Shown: piece by piece, positions 28,358 through 39,109 of the stretch
Position numbering within the stretch: the stretch's first letter is position 1
Layout: every line of letters begins with the position of its first letter
DNA from: Exilibacterium sp.
Lineage (GTDB): Bacteria; Pseudomonadota; Gammaproteobacteria; Pseudomonadales; Cellvibrionaceae
DNA: 64,000 bases
Direction of reading: 5' to 3'
NCBI GenBank assembly: GCA_028280195.1
Contig: JANQMH010000053.1
Span: 1-64,000 of the forward strand
Made by a program: the position numbers and the translations under genes
The notes under the pieces: model-generated
Database searches by the model: none
Seen by the model: only the letters and a program-made list of their open reading frames with translations
Told to the model about the DNA's origin: nothing

Positions 28358-30694
28358 ATGAAAACGAGATTTAGTACAACCGGTTTGAGTCTGGCCGTAG
28401 GCCTGGCAAATGCAATCGCCGCCGGTGGCGCCAGCGCTCAGCAGTTGATGCTTGAAGAAATCGTTGTGACGGCGCAGAAGCGCGAGCAGAGCATTCAGGA
28501 TGTGCCGATTTCCGTCAGTGCGGTGAGCGGCGATAAAATCGACGATGCCGGTATCGGCAATCTGGCCGATCTGTCCGCCTATGTACCCAACCTCAATATC
28601 TCCGATGGCGGTGAAACCACCAATATCTTCATGCGCGGCCTGGGTTCCGGTGTGAATTTCGGCTTCGAGCAGTCCGTGGGCATGTATATCGATGGCGTCT
28701 ACTATGGCCGCGATCGCCAGTACCGCTCGCCGTTTCTCGATCTCGAGCGCGTCGAAGTGCTGCGCGGCCCGCAGGGAACCCTGTTTGGCAAAAACACCAT
28801 CGCCGGGGCCATCAATATCACCACCGCCAAGCCCACCCAGGAGCTGGAAGCGGATATCTCCGTGGAATATGAACCGGAGTACAATACCCGGACCTTTATC
28901 GGCATTCTCTCCGGCCCGCTGACCGATAACCTGGCCGGCCGCGTGGCGATAAAGCACTCCGAGACCGACGGCTTTCTGGAGAATACCCTGTCCGGCAATG
29001 ACGAGCCGGCGGAAGACGAACTGGTGGTGCGCGGCACGCTGCTGTGGACACCGACAGATGAGCTTGAAATCATTGCCAAGCTGGAAACCGCAGACTTTGA
29101 TACCAGCGGCCGCAATACTCAGATTTCTGAGGTGGGTCTGGGGCTGTTAGGAATTTACGGGCCGACTGGCCTGCTGCCTGTTTATCAGCAGGGCGATCCG
29201 CGTTTTGATGGCCGCCTGAACGATACCACATCCACCCAGCCGGAGTGGGCCGACAACGATGCCGACAATGCCAGCCTGACGGTGAACTATGACCTGGGGC
29301 AGTTTACTCTGACCTCTATCACCGCTTTTTCCGCCTACGAATTTACCGAGCTGCAGGACGCCGACTATTCGCCGCTGGATTTGCTGCCGCAGTCTTTCGA
29401 TCAGGAGTTCGAGCAGTGGAGCCAGGAGGTGCGGCTGACGTCGCCGATCGGCGAGCAGTTTGACTATATTGTCGGGTTTTATTATCAATCCACCGAGTTG
29501 GACCATACCCGCCTGACCAGCGCCAACGGTGCGGCCCTGTTTCTGGAGCGGGTCAACCCGGCCTTTGCCACGCCTTCAGCTCGCTATACCATTTTTGATC
29601 AGGAAAGTGACAGTTATGCCCTGTTTGCCCAGGGCACCTGGCATATCACCGATCGCTGGCATTTCACTGCCGGCGTGCGCTATACCGATGAGGAAAAAGA
29701 GGCCTCGCAGTCGGTCGACTTCACCCGCTTTGGTACCACTACGCCCATAGACCCGGTTACCGAGACCCAGCTTTTTATCGATGCCACCACTTTCTGGAAT
29801 GGTTTGGCCGGCAGCTTTGAGCACCAGTATGATACGCAGGAGCGCAATGAAAGCGATGTCTCGCCCATGGTCAACTTACAGTGGGATGTCACTGACGATA
29901 TTATGCTTTACGCTAGTGCCAGCAAGGGCTTTAAAGGGGGTGGCTTTAACCCCAATGACGTTGCCGGTACCCGTGAAAACAGCACGCCCACGCTGATCGG
30001 TGAGGGTTTCGAGTTCGAAGAGGAGGAGGCCACGGCCTTTGAAATCGGTGGCAAGAGCACACTTGCCGATGGCGCCGCGCAGTTGAACTTCGCACTGTTC
30101 CATACGGAGTACGACAACCTCCAGGTCAGTGCCTTTGATGGCAATGTGTTCGTGGTTACCAATGCCGCCGAAGCCACCACGCGGGGGCTGGAAGTGGACG
30201 GTATCTGGCGGCTGACCGAGAGTCTGACACTGAGCGGTTCGTTTGCCTGGCTCGATACCGAGTACGACAAGTTTGATACCGCGTCCTGCTCGGTGGTGCA
30301 GACCCGAGGTATCGATTCCACCTGTACCCAGGATCTTTCGGGTGAAGACCTGACTTTCTCGCCGGACTTGACTGCCAATATCGGCATCGAATATGTCACC
30401 TCGCTGACCAACAGCCTCGAGTTGCGCACCCGTTTCGATGCCAACTACTCCGACGAGTACCAGATCCAGCAGGACCAGGACCCGGCCGACCGGGTTGAGA
30501 GCTATACCTTGCTCAATGCCAGCATCGCTCTGGCCAGTATCGAGGACAACTGGACAGTGGCCCTGATCGGCCAGAACCTCAGTGATGAGGATCACCGCAC
30601 CTACAGCTTCGATATCCCGGTGCAAATCGGCAGCCACGCGGCGTTGATTACCCCGCCGCGCACGATTGCCATCAGAGCGTCTTACAGCTACTGA
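28358..30694 (+). CDS. TonB-dependent outer-membrane receptor
   Basis: This 778-aa protein has a signal peptide ending near residue 27 (AIAAGGASA), a TonB box (LEEIVVTAQKREQS), a plug (VEVLRGPQGTLFGKNTIAG) and a barrel ending ASYSY. It belongs to the same broad class as the receptors at 16-21 kb but has a different loop pattern (two Cys in CSVVQTRGIDSTCTQ). No STN domain is present, so it does not signal through FecR. It lies between an epoxide hydrolase and an oxidoreductase gene. Confidence 0.92.
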   Translation: MKTRFSTTGLSLAVGLANAIAAGGASAQQLMLEEIVVTAQKREQSIQDVPISVSAVSGDKIDDAGIGNLADLSAYVPNLNISDGGETTNIFMRGLGSGVNFGFEQSVGMYIDGVYYGRDRQYRSPFLDLERVEVLRGPQGTLFGKNTIAGAINITTAKPTQELEADISVEYEPEYNTRTFIGILSGPLTDNLAGRVAIKHSETDGFLENTLSGNDEPAEDELVVRGTLLWTPTDELEIIAKLETADFDTSGRNTQISEVGLGLLGIYGPTGLLPVYQQGDPRFDGRLNDTTSTQPEWADNDADNASLTVNYDLGQFTLTSITAFSAYEFTELQDADYSPLDLLPQSFDQEFEQWSQEVRLTSPIGEQFDYIVGFYYQSTELDHTRLTSANGAALFLERVNPAFATPSARYTIFDQESDSYALFAQGTWHITDRWHFTAGVRYTDEEKEASQSVDFTRFGTTTPIDPVTETQLFIDATTFWNGLAGSFEHQYDTQERNESDVSPMVNLQWDVTDDIMLYASASKGFKGGGFNPNDVAGTRENSTPTLIGEGFEFEEEEATAFEIGGKSTLADGAAQLNFALFHTEYDNLQVSAFDGNVFVVTNAAEATTRGLEVDGIWRLTESLTLSGSFAWLDTEYDKFDTASCSVVQTRGIDSTCTQDLSGEDLTFSPDLTANIGIEYVTSLTNSLELRTRFDANYSDEYQIQQDQDPADRVESYTLLNASIALASIEDNWTVALIGQNLSDEDHRTYSFDIPVQIGSHAALITPPRTIAIRASYSY

Positions 30695-30701
30695 TAAAAC
30701 G

Positions 30702-30751
30702 GCCCGCCAGTGCGGCAGCCGGCGATAAAAAGCCGGCCGTGCACTGGCGGT
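30702..30751 (+). other. two-tier hairpin in receptor 3' UTR
   Basis: An outer stem CCGCCAGTGC/GCACTGGCGG encloses an inner stem GCCGGC/GCCGGC. It precedes the true terminator and could protect the long receptor mRNA from 3' decay. Confidence 0.5.
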
Positions 30752-30773
30752 GCCAGGCGAAACCCTTTAAATT

Positions 30774-30799
30774 GACGGCCGTTACGGCCGTCTTTTTTT
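30774..30799 (+). terminator. rho-independent terminator of the receptor gene
   Basis: Stem GACGGCCG/CGGCCGTC with a 3-nt loop is followed by seven T, 80 bases after the receptor stop. Confidence 0.88.
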
Positions 30800-30827
30800 G
30801 TTATGATCGAATCATGGGGAGCAAACA

Positions 30828-31850
30828 ATGACCGAATACAAAAACCGCAGAGTGGTACTGGCGCGCCGCCCGAAAGGCGAAGTGGCCGATGCAGACCTGC
30901 GCCTGGAAGCTGCCGAGATCCCGGCGCTGGCCGAGGGTGAAATCCTGATCAAAGTGCTGTGGCTGTCTCTCGATCCCTATATGCGACCGCAGATGAACGA
31001 TATGAAGTCCTATATAGAGCCCATTGCCATCGATGCGGTAATCAGTGGCGAAAGCGTCGGGCAGGTAGTGGAGTCCCGCTCCGCAGATTACGCCGTGGGT
31101 GACTACGTCAGCAGTTATTCGGGCTGGCAGGAATACTTTGTCGCCCCTGCCTCCCAGCAGAGCATGTACAAAGTCGAGCCCCGCGGTCTGCCGCTATCGG
31201 TGTTTCTCGGCGCTGCCGGGATGCCGGGCCGCACCGCTTACCTCGGGCTCACCCGGGTCGGCAAGCCGCAGCAGGGCGAGACCGTGGTGGTCTCGGCGGC
31301 CTCCGGCGCGGTGGGCTCGGTGGTTGGCCAGGTGGCGAAAATGCTCGGTTGCCGCGCCGTGGGCGTGGCCGGCGGTGAGGAGAAATGCCGCTATGTCACC
31401 GGGGAACTCGGCTTTGATGCCTGTATCGACTACAAGGCCGGCAACCTTGCCGCCGATCTGGCCGCGGCCTGCCCCGGCGGTATCGATGTCTATTTTGAAA
31501 ACGTCGGCGGCGAGGTCACCCGCGCCGTAGCGCCGCTGTTGAACAAGGGCTCGCGCGTGCCGGTTTGCGGCTATATCTCCGCTTACAACGAAGAAAACAT
31601 TGCCGCTGTGGAGACGCCCTTTGATATACTCGGCGCCCTGCCCGAGCCGCCGGAGCACAGCTTCTTTGTGGTTAGCGACTGGCAGGACGAGCACCAGGAG
31701 GTTACCCGGCAGCTGGCCGACTGGGTCGAGGCGGGAAAACTGAAATACCGTGAATCGGTGGTCGAGGGCCTGGAGAACGCAGCCGATGCCTTCCGCGGTA
31801 TGCTGCGCGGCAGGAACTTCGGCAAGCAACTGGTCAAGATTGCAGAGTGA
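30828..31850 (+). CDS. zinc-independent NADP-dependent MDR oxidoreductase (CurA/LTB4DH-like)
   Basis: This 340-aa protein reduces activated double bonds or ketones with NADPH. The N-terminal catalytic domain (LDPYMRPQMND) lacks zinc ligands. The Rossmann motif is AASGAVGSVVGQVAK and the family word is DVYFENVGG. GGGGAG precedes ATG 30828. Its stop overlaps the start of the DUF1653 gene. Family relatives include curcumin reductase and prostaglandin reductase; the substrate here is not known. Confidence 0.9.
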   Translation: MTEYKNRRVVLARRPKGEVADADLRLEAAEIPALAEGEILIKVLWLSLDPYMRPQMNDMKSYIEPIAIDAVISGESVGQVVESRSADYAVGDYVSSYSGWQEYFVAPASQQSMYKVEPRGLPLSVFLGAAGMPGRTAYLGLTRVGKPQQGETVVVSAASGAVGSVVGQVAKMLGCRAVGVAGGEEKCRYVTGELGFDACIDYKAGNLAADLAAACPGGIDVYFENVGGEVTRAVAPLLNKGSRVPVCGYISAYNEENIAAVETPFDILGALPEPPEHSFFVVSDWQDEHQEVTRQLADWVEAGKLKYRESVVEGLENAADAFRGMLRGRNFGKQLVKIAE

Positions 31851-32080
31851 GTGTGGTGACCAGCGCAGACGTCAGGCCGGGCCGCTATCGCCACTTCAAG
31901 GGCAAGGACTATGACGTTATCGATGTCGCCCGCCACACCGAGAGCGAGGAGTGGCTGGTGGTCTACCGCTGCTGTTACGGTGAGCGCGACCTGTGGGTGC
32001 GGCCATTGTCGCTGTTTACCGGCACGGTGGAGGTTGACGGCCGGACGCTGCCGCGCTTTACCTACCTGGGCGGCGGCTGA
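31847..32080 (+). CDS. DUF1653 protein
   Basis: This 77-aa protein matches the small DUF1653 family (PGRYRHFKGKDYDVIDVARH; YGERDLWVRPLSLF). Its function is unknown. GTG 31847 overlaps the preceding stop by three bases, and GTGs at 31853 and 31856 are alternatives. tadA follows after 30 bases. Confidence 0.82.
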   Translation: MSVVTSADVRPGRYRHFKGKDYDVIDVARHTESEEWLVVYRCCYGERDLWVRPLSLFTGTVEVDGRTLPRFTYLGGG

Positions 32081-32581
<501 letters not shown>

Positions 32582-32582
32582 C

Positions 32583-34079
32583 TTACAGCAGCGACATGGA
32601 CAGGTTGCGGATATAGGGCATATTGACTTTCTGGAAATCGCCCTCGTCCTTGCGTTTGGCCTCCAGGGCGGCCGCCAGGCGGCGCTGCTCCAGTTTTTCG
32701 TTCCAGGCGAGGATGGTGTAAAACTGGCGGATATGCTGCACGTAGGTCACCGGCTCCCAGCCGCGGGCGTAACCGTGACGGGTGCTGCGGTAGTATTTGC
32801 GCTTTGCCAGTTTGGGCAGGTGTTCCCTGACATCGACCCATTTGTCCGGATCGCCGCCAAAGCGCTCGGTCAGCACCCGGGCGTCCTCGAGGTGGCCGAA
32901 GCCGACATTGTAGGCGGCCAGCGCCAGCCACAGGCGGTCACTGCCCTGAATATCGGCGGGGATGCGATCATAGATCTTTCTGAAATACTTGGCGCCGCCG
33001 TAGACGCTCTGGGTCGGGTCGAGGCGATTGCTGACGCCCATTTCGCGGGCGGTGGTCTGGGTCAGCATCATCAGCCCGCGCACGCCGGTGGGGGATTTGG
33101 CGCGCGCATTCCAGTGCGACTCCTGATAGCTGATGGCGGCCAGCAGGTGCCAGTCCAGGTCGAACTGTGCGGCGGCGGTTTTTAGTTTTCCTTCCCATTT
33201 CGGCAGTCTGGACTCGATGCGCTTGGCAAACAGCAGGGCCCCGCCGCTATTGATTTCATTCACATGGCCGTAGTAGCGCTCGCGAATATCCGCCAGTGTG
33301 CCGTCGGTTTTGACACGCTGGAAAAAAGCCTCGGCGGCGCGCAGCAGGCTGTCGTCCCGCTGTCGCGGAAAGGCCCAGGCCAGCTGCTGGGTTTCCTCCA
33401 GCTCGAAGCCGACACGGGCGCGCGGGTAGAGGCTGCGGTTGATGGAGTAGGCATTGGAGTCGACCATGGCGTAGTCGATTGCGCCGCTGTGGACCATTTC
33501 CACCAGGTCCAGCATTTCCAGATCGGGCTGCTCGCGCCAGCTCAGCGCGGGATAGTCGTTTTTGAGCCGGCGCAGGTGCTCGGCGTGCGCACTGTTGGCA
33601 ATCACCAGCAGATCGCCACCGATGACGTCGTCGAAGGAGCGCGGGCGTTTCTCGCCGGCGCGGTAGATAATCTGATGGGTGATGTCCAGGTAGGCGGGGC
33701 CGAATTCGACTTTCTCACTGCGCTGGGGGGTGACGGTCAGACCTGCTGCGCCGATATCCACCGCCGGCGTGGCCACCACATCGAGCAGGGTGCTGAGGTC
33801 TTCCTCGTCGCGAATGGCCAGATCGACACCGAGTTGATCGGCGAAGGCCTTGGCCAGTGTGTATTCGAAGCCCACCAGCCCGTTGCTGCCTTCGTAGTAG
33901 GTGGTGGGGCCGTTGCGCGATACGATCTGCAGCGTGCCGGCGGCCTTGATGCGCTCCAGCTCGGTGGGGGCCTGACTGGCGACACTCAGGGCGCTGGCCA
34001 CACAGATCAACACGGCCGCATTGAAGGCGCGCCGAAAAGCCGGTAAGCCCTGTAGAGTGGTTTTATTGCGCATACCCAT
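32583..34079 (-). CDS. mltF: membrane-bound lytic murein transglycosylase F
   Basis: This 498-aa periplasmic enzyme cleaves peptidoglycan glycan strands. An N-terminal hydrophobic segment (AAVLICVASALSVAS) is followed by a solute-binding-like regulatory domain (50-275) and a C-terminal SLT lysozyme-like domain with catalytic Glu320 (ISYQESHWNARAKSPTGVRG). The domain order is that of MltF. It is divergent from purL. Confidence 0.95.
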   Translation of the reverse strand: MGMRNKTTLQGLPAFRRAFNAAVLICVASALSVASQAPTELERIKAAGTLQIVSRNGPTTYYEGSNGLVGFEYTLAKAFADQLGVDLAIRDEEDLSTLLDVVATPAVDIGAAGLTVTPQRSEKVEFGPAYLDITHQIIYRAGEKRPRSFDDVIGGDLLVIANSAHAEHLRRLKNDYPALSWREQPDLEMLDLVEMVHSGAIDYAMVDSNAYSINRSLYPRARVGFELEETQQLAWAFPRQRDDSLLRAAEAFFQRVKTDGTLADIRERYYGHVNEINSGGALLFAKRIESRLPKWEGKLKTAAAQFDLDWHLLAAISYQESHWNARAKSPTGVRGLMMLTQTTAREMGVSNRLDPTQSVYGGAKYFRKIYDRIPADIQGSDRLWLALAAYNVGFGHLEDARVLTERFGGDPDKWVDVREHLPKLAKRKYYRSTRHGYARGWEPVTYVQHIRQFYTILAWNEKLEQRRLAAALEAKRKDEGDFQKVNMPYIRNLSMSLL

Positions 34080-34667
34080 TACCCTGTTTCGCAGTATCCT
34101 GTCTCAATCCAAAGTCCACTTTCCAACTTTTTTCAGCACTTCTGGCCGGCTTCAGCACTTCTGGTCGGTACCTTTTGCCTTAGGTTTGCCTGAGTTGCCC
34201 TGGGCCTTATACGTCCTGCCTCTACGTCTGGCCTTCGACCCGAACCCGCCGCCACCGGGTAATGCCACTGTCCGATAATGGCGGCACCGAGCTGAACAAA
34301 CCCTGAATGTGCCTTTTATGTGATATTCCCTTACTTCCCTAGTATTGTTGTCCTACGCGCCAAGGTCGCGCAAATTTTGTGCGATTGTAAACGGTTGTGA
34401 CGTGATCCTCTAGCTTGTTTTTGCAAAAATATTATTGTAGGGATTGTCTGGCTTCAGCCGTTAACTGTCGAAAATCAAATCGCCGTATGACGATATTCTT
34501 TACACTTTTTGCCGTAAGCGGCAGGTTCTGATCAGGTTGCAGCAAAAGTAGTGCCAGGTGGCCAATACCGGTGCCGAAATAGCTGCCGGCTGTGGGTTAA
34601 AGCGACTGCCCAAAGTTGTGGAGATCAAGTACAATTGCGGCCTTTTCAGAGAGGCACTGGATCGACT
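34080..34667. other. mltF/purL divergent spacer
   Basis: This 588-bp stretch has no convincing gene. A 19-bp tandem repeat stands at 34132-34150 and 34151-34169 (TTCAGCACTTCTGG, two copies, differing at two positions). A candidate purL -10 TACAAT lies at 34630-34635; the -35 is weak. Confidence 0.5.
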
Positions 34668-37600
34668 ATGCTGACCCTTCGCGGCGCACCGGCAGTTTCG
34701 GACTTTCGTTCGCAAAAGCTCCTCCAGCAGATACAAGCCGTCGACCCCTCAACCAGTGCCGTTCACGCCGAATTCGTCCACTTCGTGGATATCGATAAGC
34801 CGCTCGCGGAGAGTGATCAGGATCTGCTGCAACGGCTGTTGGCCTATAACGAGGCCGCTGATCCGCCGCAGGGGCGGCTGCTGCTGGTGGTGCCGCGCCC
34901 CGGCACCATTTCGCCCTGGTCTACCAAGGCTACCGATATCGCCCGCAATGTCGGGCTGAGCCAGGTCCGCCGCATTGAGCGCGGTATTGCCTACTACCTT
35001 CGGGGCGGATCGCGCGCAGCCGCTATCGATACCTGCCTGCACGACCGCATGGTGGAGGTGGTGCTGGAGGAACTGGACCAGGCCGAGCAGTTATTCCGCC
35101 GCGACCACCCCAAGCCGCAGCGCGAAGTGGACGTACTCGGCGGCGGCCGCGCGTCGCTGGCCAGGGCCAACAGGCAATTGGGGCTGGCGCTGGCCGATGA
35201 TGAGATCGACTATCTGGCGGACAGCTTTCAGGCGCTGCGACGCAATCCGGTGGACGTCGAACTGATGATGTTTGCCCAGGCCAACTCTGAGCACTGCCGC
35301 CACAAAATCTTCAATGCCAGTTGGACGCTGGACGGCGAAAAGCAAGCGCTGTCACTGTTCCAGATGATTAAGAACACCTACCGGCAGGGCGGCGACAATG
35401 TGCTGTCGGCCTATGCCGACAATGCCGCGGTGGTGGCGGGCAGTCGCGGCGGGCGATTCTATCCCGATCCGCAGACGCGGGAGTACAACTACAGCGACGA
35501 GGACATCCACCTGTTAATGAAGGTGGAAACCCATAACCACCCGACCGCCATTGCCCCTTTCCCGGGTGCCGGTACCGGCGCCGGCGGCGAAATTCGCGAT
35601 GAAGGTGCGGTAGGGCGCGGCTCTAAGCCCAAGGCGGGTTTGACCGGCTTTAGCGTTTCCAACCTGCAGATTGACGATTACCGCCAGCCCTGGGAACAGG
35701 ACTACGGCAGGCCCGGGCGCATTGTCTCGGCACTGGATATCATGCTCGACGGCCCCATCGGTGCCGCCGCCTTCAACAACGAATTCGGGCGACCCAATAT
35801 CTGCGGCTATTTCCGCACCTTCGAACAGGACTTCGACGGCGAGCGGCGCGGCTATCACAAACCGATCATGCTGGCCGGCGGCTACGGCAATATCCGCGCC
35901 GAGCATGTCGACAAACCCGCGTTTCCCCCCGGTAGTAAACTGATTGTGCTCGGCGGCCCGGCGATGCTGATCGGTCTCGGCGGCGGCGCCGCCTCGTCCA
36001 TGACAGCGGGCAGTTCCAGTGAAGACCTGGACTTTGCCTCGGTGCAGCGGCAAAACCCGGAGATGCAGCGCCGCTGCCAGGAAGTGATCGACCAGTGCTG
36101 GCAGCTGGGCGGCGACAATCCCATCGCTTTTATTCACGATGTCGGTGCCGGTGGCCTCTCCAATGCCTTCCCCGAACTGGCCAAAGACGGCGGCTGCGGC
36201 GCGGTGTTCGATTTGCGCCGCATTCCCAGCGACGAGCCGGGTATGAGCCCGCTGGAAATCTGGTGCAACGAGGCGCAGGAGCGCTATGTGCTGGCAGTTG
36301 CCCCCGCCGACCTGGCAGTTTTTGAAGCGATTTGCCGGCGCGAGCGCTGCCCCTACGCGGTGGTGGGTGAGGCCAGCAAGGCGCGGCAGCTGGTGGTCAA
36401 CGATACCCTGCTGGATGCCCGCCCGGTCGACCTGCCGATGTCGGTGCTGTTCGGCAAAGCGCCGAAAATGCACCGCAGCGCCAGTGCGCGCAGGGTCAGT
36501 TGCGAGAGTTTCGACAGTGCCGCCGTCGATATCAACGATGCCGCCGAGCGGGTGTTGAAGCACCCGGCGGTGGCCGGCAAGAGTTTCCTCATCACCATCG
36601 GCGACCGCAGCGTTAGCGGACAGGTGACGCGCGATCAGATGGTGGGCCCCTGGCAGGTGCCGGTGGCCGACTGCGCCGTAACCAGCGCCGCCTACGACAG
36701 CTACGCCGGTGAGGCCATGGCCATGGGCGAGCGCACGCCCATGGCGCTGCTGGATGCGCCGGCCTCCGGGCGCATGGCTGTCGGCGAGGCGCTGACCAAT
36801 ATCGCCGCGGCGCGCATCGGCCGCCTCGCCGACATTAAACTGTCGGCCAACTGGATGTGTGCTGCGGGCCACCCCGGTGAGGACGAGAAACTTTTTCGCA
36901 CTGTAGAAAGCGTGGCCATGGAGCTGTGCCCGCAGTTGGGCATTACCATACCGGTGGGTAAAGACTCCATGTCCATGCACACCGCCTGGCGCCGCGACAG
37001 CGATGCGCGCGCGGTTACCGCGCCCTTGTCGCTGGTGATTTCCGCCTTTGCACCGGTGCTGGATGTACGTTCCACACTGACCCCGTGCCTGCTTACCGGC
37101 AAGGGTGAATCGGACCTGCTGCTGATCGACCTGGGGCGGGGCAAAAACCGCCTCGGGGCCTCCATCCTGACACAGGTCTATAAGCAGATGGGGCGGGAGG
37201 TCGCCGACCTCGACAGCCCCGCACTGCTGCAGGGCCTGTTCAGCGCTGTGCAGGACAGCCTGCAGGCCGGGCAGCTGCTCGCCTATCACGACCGCAGCGA
37301 CGGCGGCCTGTTTGTTACACTGACCGAAATGGCCTTTGCCGGGCACTGCGGCGTGGACATCGATATCGATGCCCTGGGCGAGGACGCCATTGCCGCGTTG
37401 TTCAGTGAAGAGCTGGGCGCCGTGTTGCAGGTGGCGCGCGAACATACCGCGGCGGTGCTGGCCAGGCTGGCGGCCGCGGGTTTGAGCGACTGCGTGCACA
37501 GACTCGGCCAGCCCAATGACGAGGACCTGGTCTGCATTCGCCACCGCGGCAAGATTGTGTTCGAACAGTCGCGGGCATTTTTGCAGCTGCTGTGGAGCGA

Positions 37601-38525
37601 AACCAGCTACCGCATCCAGGCCCTGCGCGATAACCCGCAGTGCGCGCAGCAGGAATTCGACCAGATCATGCAGCCCGACCCGGGCCTGAGCGTGCGACTG
37701 ACGTTCGATCCCGCCGAGGATATCGCCGCGCCATTTATCGATGGCGGTGCCCGCCCGCGGGTGGCGATCTTGCGAGAGCAGGGCGTCAACAGTCACGTGG
37801 AAATGGCGGCGGCGTTCCATCGCGCCGGTTTCAGCGCCGTCGATGTGCATATGAGCGATGTTCTCGACGGCCGGGTGCGGCTCGACGATTTTCGCGGGCT
37901 GGTGGCCTGCGGCGGCTTTTCCTATGGCGATGTGCTGGGCGCCGGCGAGGGCTGGGCCAAGACGATTTTGTTTAACACTGCGGCCCGCGAGCAGTTTCAG
38001 CGCTTTTTTGAACGCGGTGACACCTTCAGTCTCGGCGTCTGTAACGGCTGCCAGATGATGTCGGCGATTGGCGAACTGATTCCCGGTACGGCGCACTGGC
38101 CGCGGTTTGCGCGCAATTTGTCCGAACAGTACGAGGCGCGTTTCAGTCTGGTGAAAATTGAACACAGCCCGTCGATCTTTTTCACCGGCATGCAAGGCTC
38201 GCATATGCCTATCGCGGTGGCCCACGGCGAGGGACGGGTGCAGTTCGCCAGCGCCGGCGCCCTGCAGGCCTGCGAGGACAGCGGGCTGGTATGCGCGCGT
38301 TTTGTCAGTAATAATATCGAATCTACAGAAGTCTATCCATTCAACCCCAACGGTTCGCCGCGAGGCATTACCAGTCTCTGTAGCGCCGATGGGCGGGTAA
38401 CGATTATGATGCCGCATCCGGAGCGGGTGTTCCGCACTGTCACAAATTCCTGGCACCCGGATAACTGGGGCGAGGACAGTGGCTGGATGCGTATATTCCG
38501 CAATGCACGAGTCTATGTAGGCTAG
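34668..38525 (+). CDS. purL: phosphoribosylformylglycinamidine synthase PurL
   Basis: This 1285-aa single-chain enzyme makes FGAM from FGAR, glutamine and ATP in purine synthesis. It contains the linker and two AIRS-like halves ([19 protein letters not shown]-like region near residue 285) and a C-terminal glutaminase with nucleophile Cys in [11 protein letters not shown] and His/Glu in [11 protein letters not shown] used ATG 34668 (MLTLRGAPA), the family start; the frame is open further 5'. Length is normal for the large gammaproteobacterial form. Confidence 0.95.
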   Translation: MLTLRGAPAVSDFRSQKLLQQIQAVDPSTSAVHAEFVHFVDIDKPLAESDQDLLQRLLAYNEAADPPQGRLLLVVPRPGTISPWSTKATDIARNVGLSQVRRIERGIAYYLRGGSRAAAIDTCLHDRMVEVVLEELDQAEQLFRRDHPKPQREVDVLGGGRASLARANRQLGLALADDEIDYLADSFQALRRNPVDVELMMFAQANSEHCRHKIFNASWTLDGEKQALSLFQMIKNTYRQGGDNVLSAYADNAAVVAGSRGGRFYPDPQTREYNYSDEDIHLLMKVETHNHPTAIAPFPGAGTGAGGEIRDEGAVGRGSKPKAGLTGFSVSNLQIDDYRQPWEQDYGRPGRIVSALDIMLDGPIGAAAFNNEFGRPNICGYFRTFEQDFDGERRGYHKPIMLAGGYGNIRAEHVDKPAFPPGSKLIVLGGPAMLIGLGGGAASSMTAGSSSEDLDFASVQRQNPEMQRRCQEVIDQCWQLGGDNPIAFIHDVGAGGLSNAFPELAKDGGCGAVFDLRRIPSDEPGMSPLEIWCNEAQERYVLAVAPADLAVFEAICRRERCPYAVVGEASKARQLVVNDTLLDARPVDLPMSVLFGKAPKMHRSASARRVSCESFDSAAVDINDAAERVLKHPAVAGKSFLITIGDRSVSGQVTRDQMVGPWQVPVADCAVTSAAYDSYAGEAMAMGERTPMALLDAPASGRMAVGEALTNIAAARIGRLADIKLSANWMCAAGHPGEDEKLFRTVESVAMELCPQLGITIPVGKDSMSMHTAWRRDSDARAVTAPLSLVISAFAPVLDVRSTLTPCLLTGKGESDLLLIDLGRGKNRLGASILTQVYKQMGREVADLDSPALLQGLFSAVQDSLQAGQLLAYHDRSDGGLFVTLTEMAFAGHCGVDIDIDALGEDAIAALFSEELGAVLQVAREHTAAVLARLAAAGLSDCVHRLGQPNDEDLVCIRHRGKIVFEQSRAFLQLLWSETSYRIQALRDNPQCAQQEFDQIMQPDPGLSVRLTFDPAEDIAAPFIDGGARPRVAILREQGVNSHVEMAAAFHRAGFSAVDVHMSDVLDGRVRLDDFRGLVACGGFSYGDVLGAGEGWAKTILFNTAAREQFQRFFERGDTFSLGVCNGCQMMSAIGELIPGTAHWPRFARNLSEQYEARFSLVKIEHSPSIFFTGMQGSHMPIAVAHGEGRVQFASAGALQACEDSGLVCARFVSNNIESTEVYPFNPNGSPRGITSLCSADGRVTIMMPHPERVFRTVTNSWHPDNWGEDSGWMRIFRNARVYVG

Positions 38526-38562
38526 ACTTTGCGTATATAGCGCTGTATGGGTGCCGGTGCCG

Positions 38563-38591
38563 GCCCGACTGCGGGCGGGTTTGGTTTTTTT
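38563..38591 (+). terminator. possible purL terminator
   Basis: A short stem GCCCG/CGGGC is followed by a GGTTTGG linker and seven T. The linker weakens the match to an ideal intrinsic terminator. Confidence 0.45.
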
Positions 38592-38610
38592 GTCTATCGA
38601 AAGGTTGTAA

Positions 38611-39009
38611 ATGCTAAAACATATCGCTGTCAGATTGCAGAAAGCTCACCATGGAGAAATCGGCTTCTCATTAAAAAACGCCACTGTTGTCAATGCCTCG
38701 CTGGAAAAGCGCGACCCGGCGCTGAAAAACCTGCAGGAGGGCCTGAACCGCAAAGGTTTGCAGTATACCGTCGACGGTTGCGACCTGTACTGGTTCCAGA
38801 TCGACGACCAGCGGCCGCTCAGTTTTTATGCCGCCCTCAATGAGGTGGAGTGCGTATTTGACAGCGGCTGGTTCGAGGCTGAAAAGGAAAAAATTCGCCA
38901 TATGGCCGGTATCCGCTATTTCGATGCCAGCGCCGGTCTCGCCGATCACTTCGACATTAAAGACCAGCGGCGGGCGATTGATTACGATGTCTCTTCGGTA
39001 GCCGCTTAG
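38611..39009 (+). CDS. hypothetical protein, 132 aa
   Basis: I do not recognise this gene. It has a good ribosome site (AAAGG, six bases before ATG). The protein is soluble and charged, without a signal peptide or membrane segment. It has one Cys-Asp-Leu-Tyr-Trp patch (GCDLYWFQIDD) and a tail rich in acidic residues. It sits alone between purL and a convergent methyltransferase gene, and its codon use looks like that of its neighbours. Confidence 0.7.
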   Translation: MLKHIAVRLQKAHHGEIGFSLKNATVVNASLEKRDPALKNLQEGLNRKGLQYTVDGCDLYWFQIDDQRPLSFYAALNEVECVFDSGWFEAEKEKIRHMAGIRYFDASAGLADHFDIKDQRRAIDYDVSSVAA

Positions 39010-39109
39010 CCTGCAAAACCGTTTACAAACAATTCCACTGGCGTGCCGGGCTGATTCCGGGCCGGGTATAAGCCGGGGCTGCAGCGCCGTAGCGGCAGGT
39101 GAACGGCGG

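Noticed and set aside
28180-28374. Possible small gene before the third TonB receptor
   Set aside because: TTG start, overlaps the receptor start, no ribosome site and no recognised family. It could be a gene remnant, but I cannot support it.
35514-38456. Minus-strand 980-codon open frame
   Set aside because: Antisense of purL. Its length reflects GC-rich codon bias; purL motifs are all on the plus strand.
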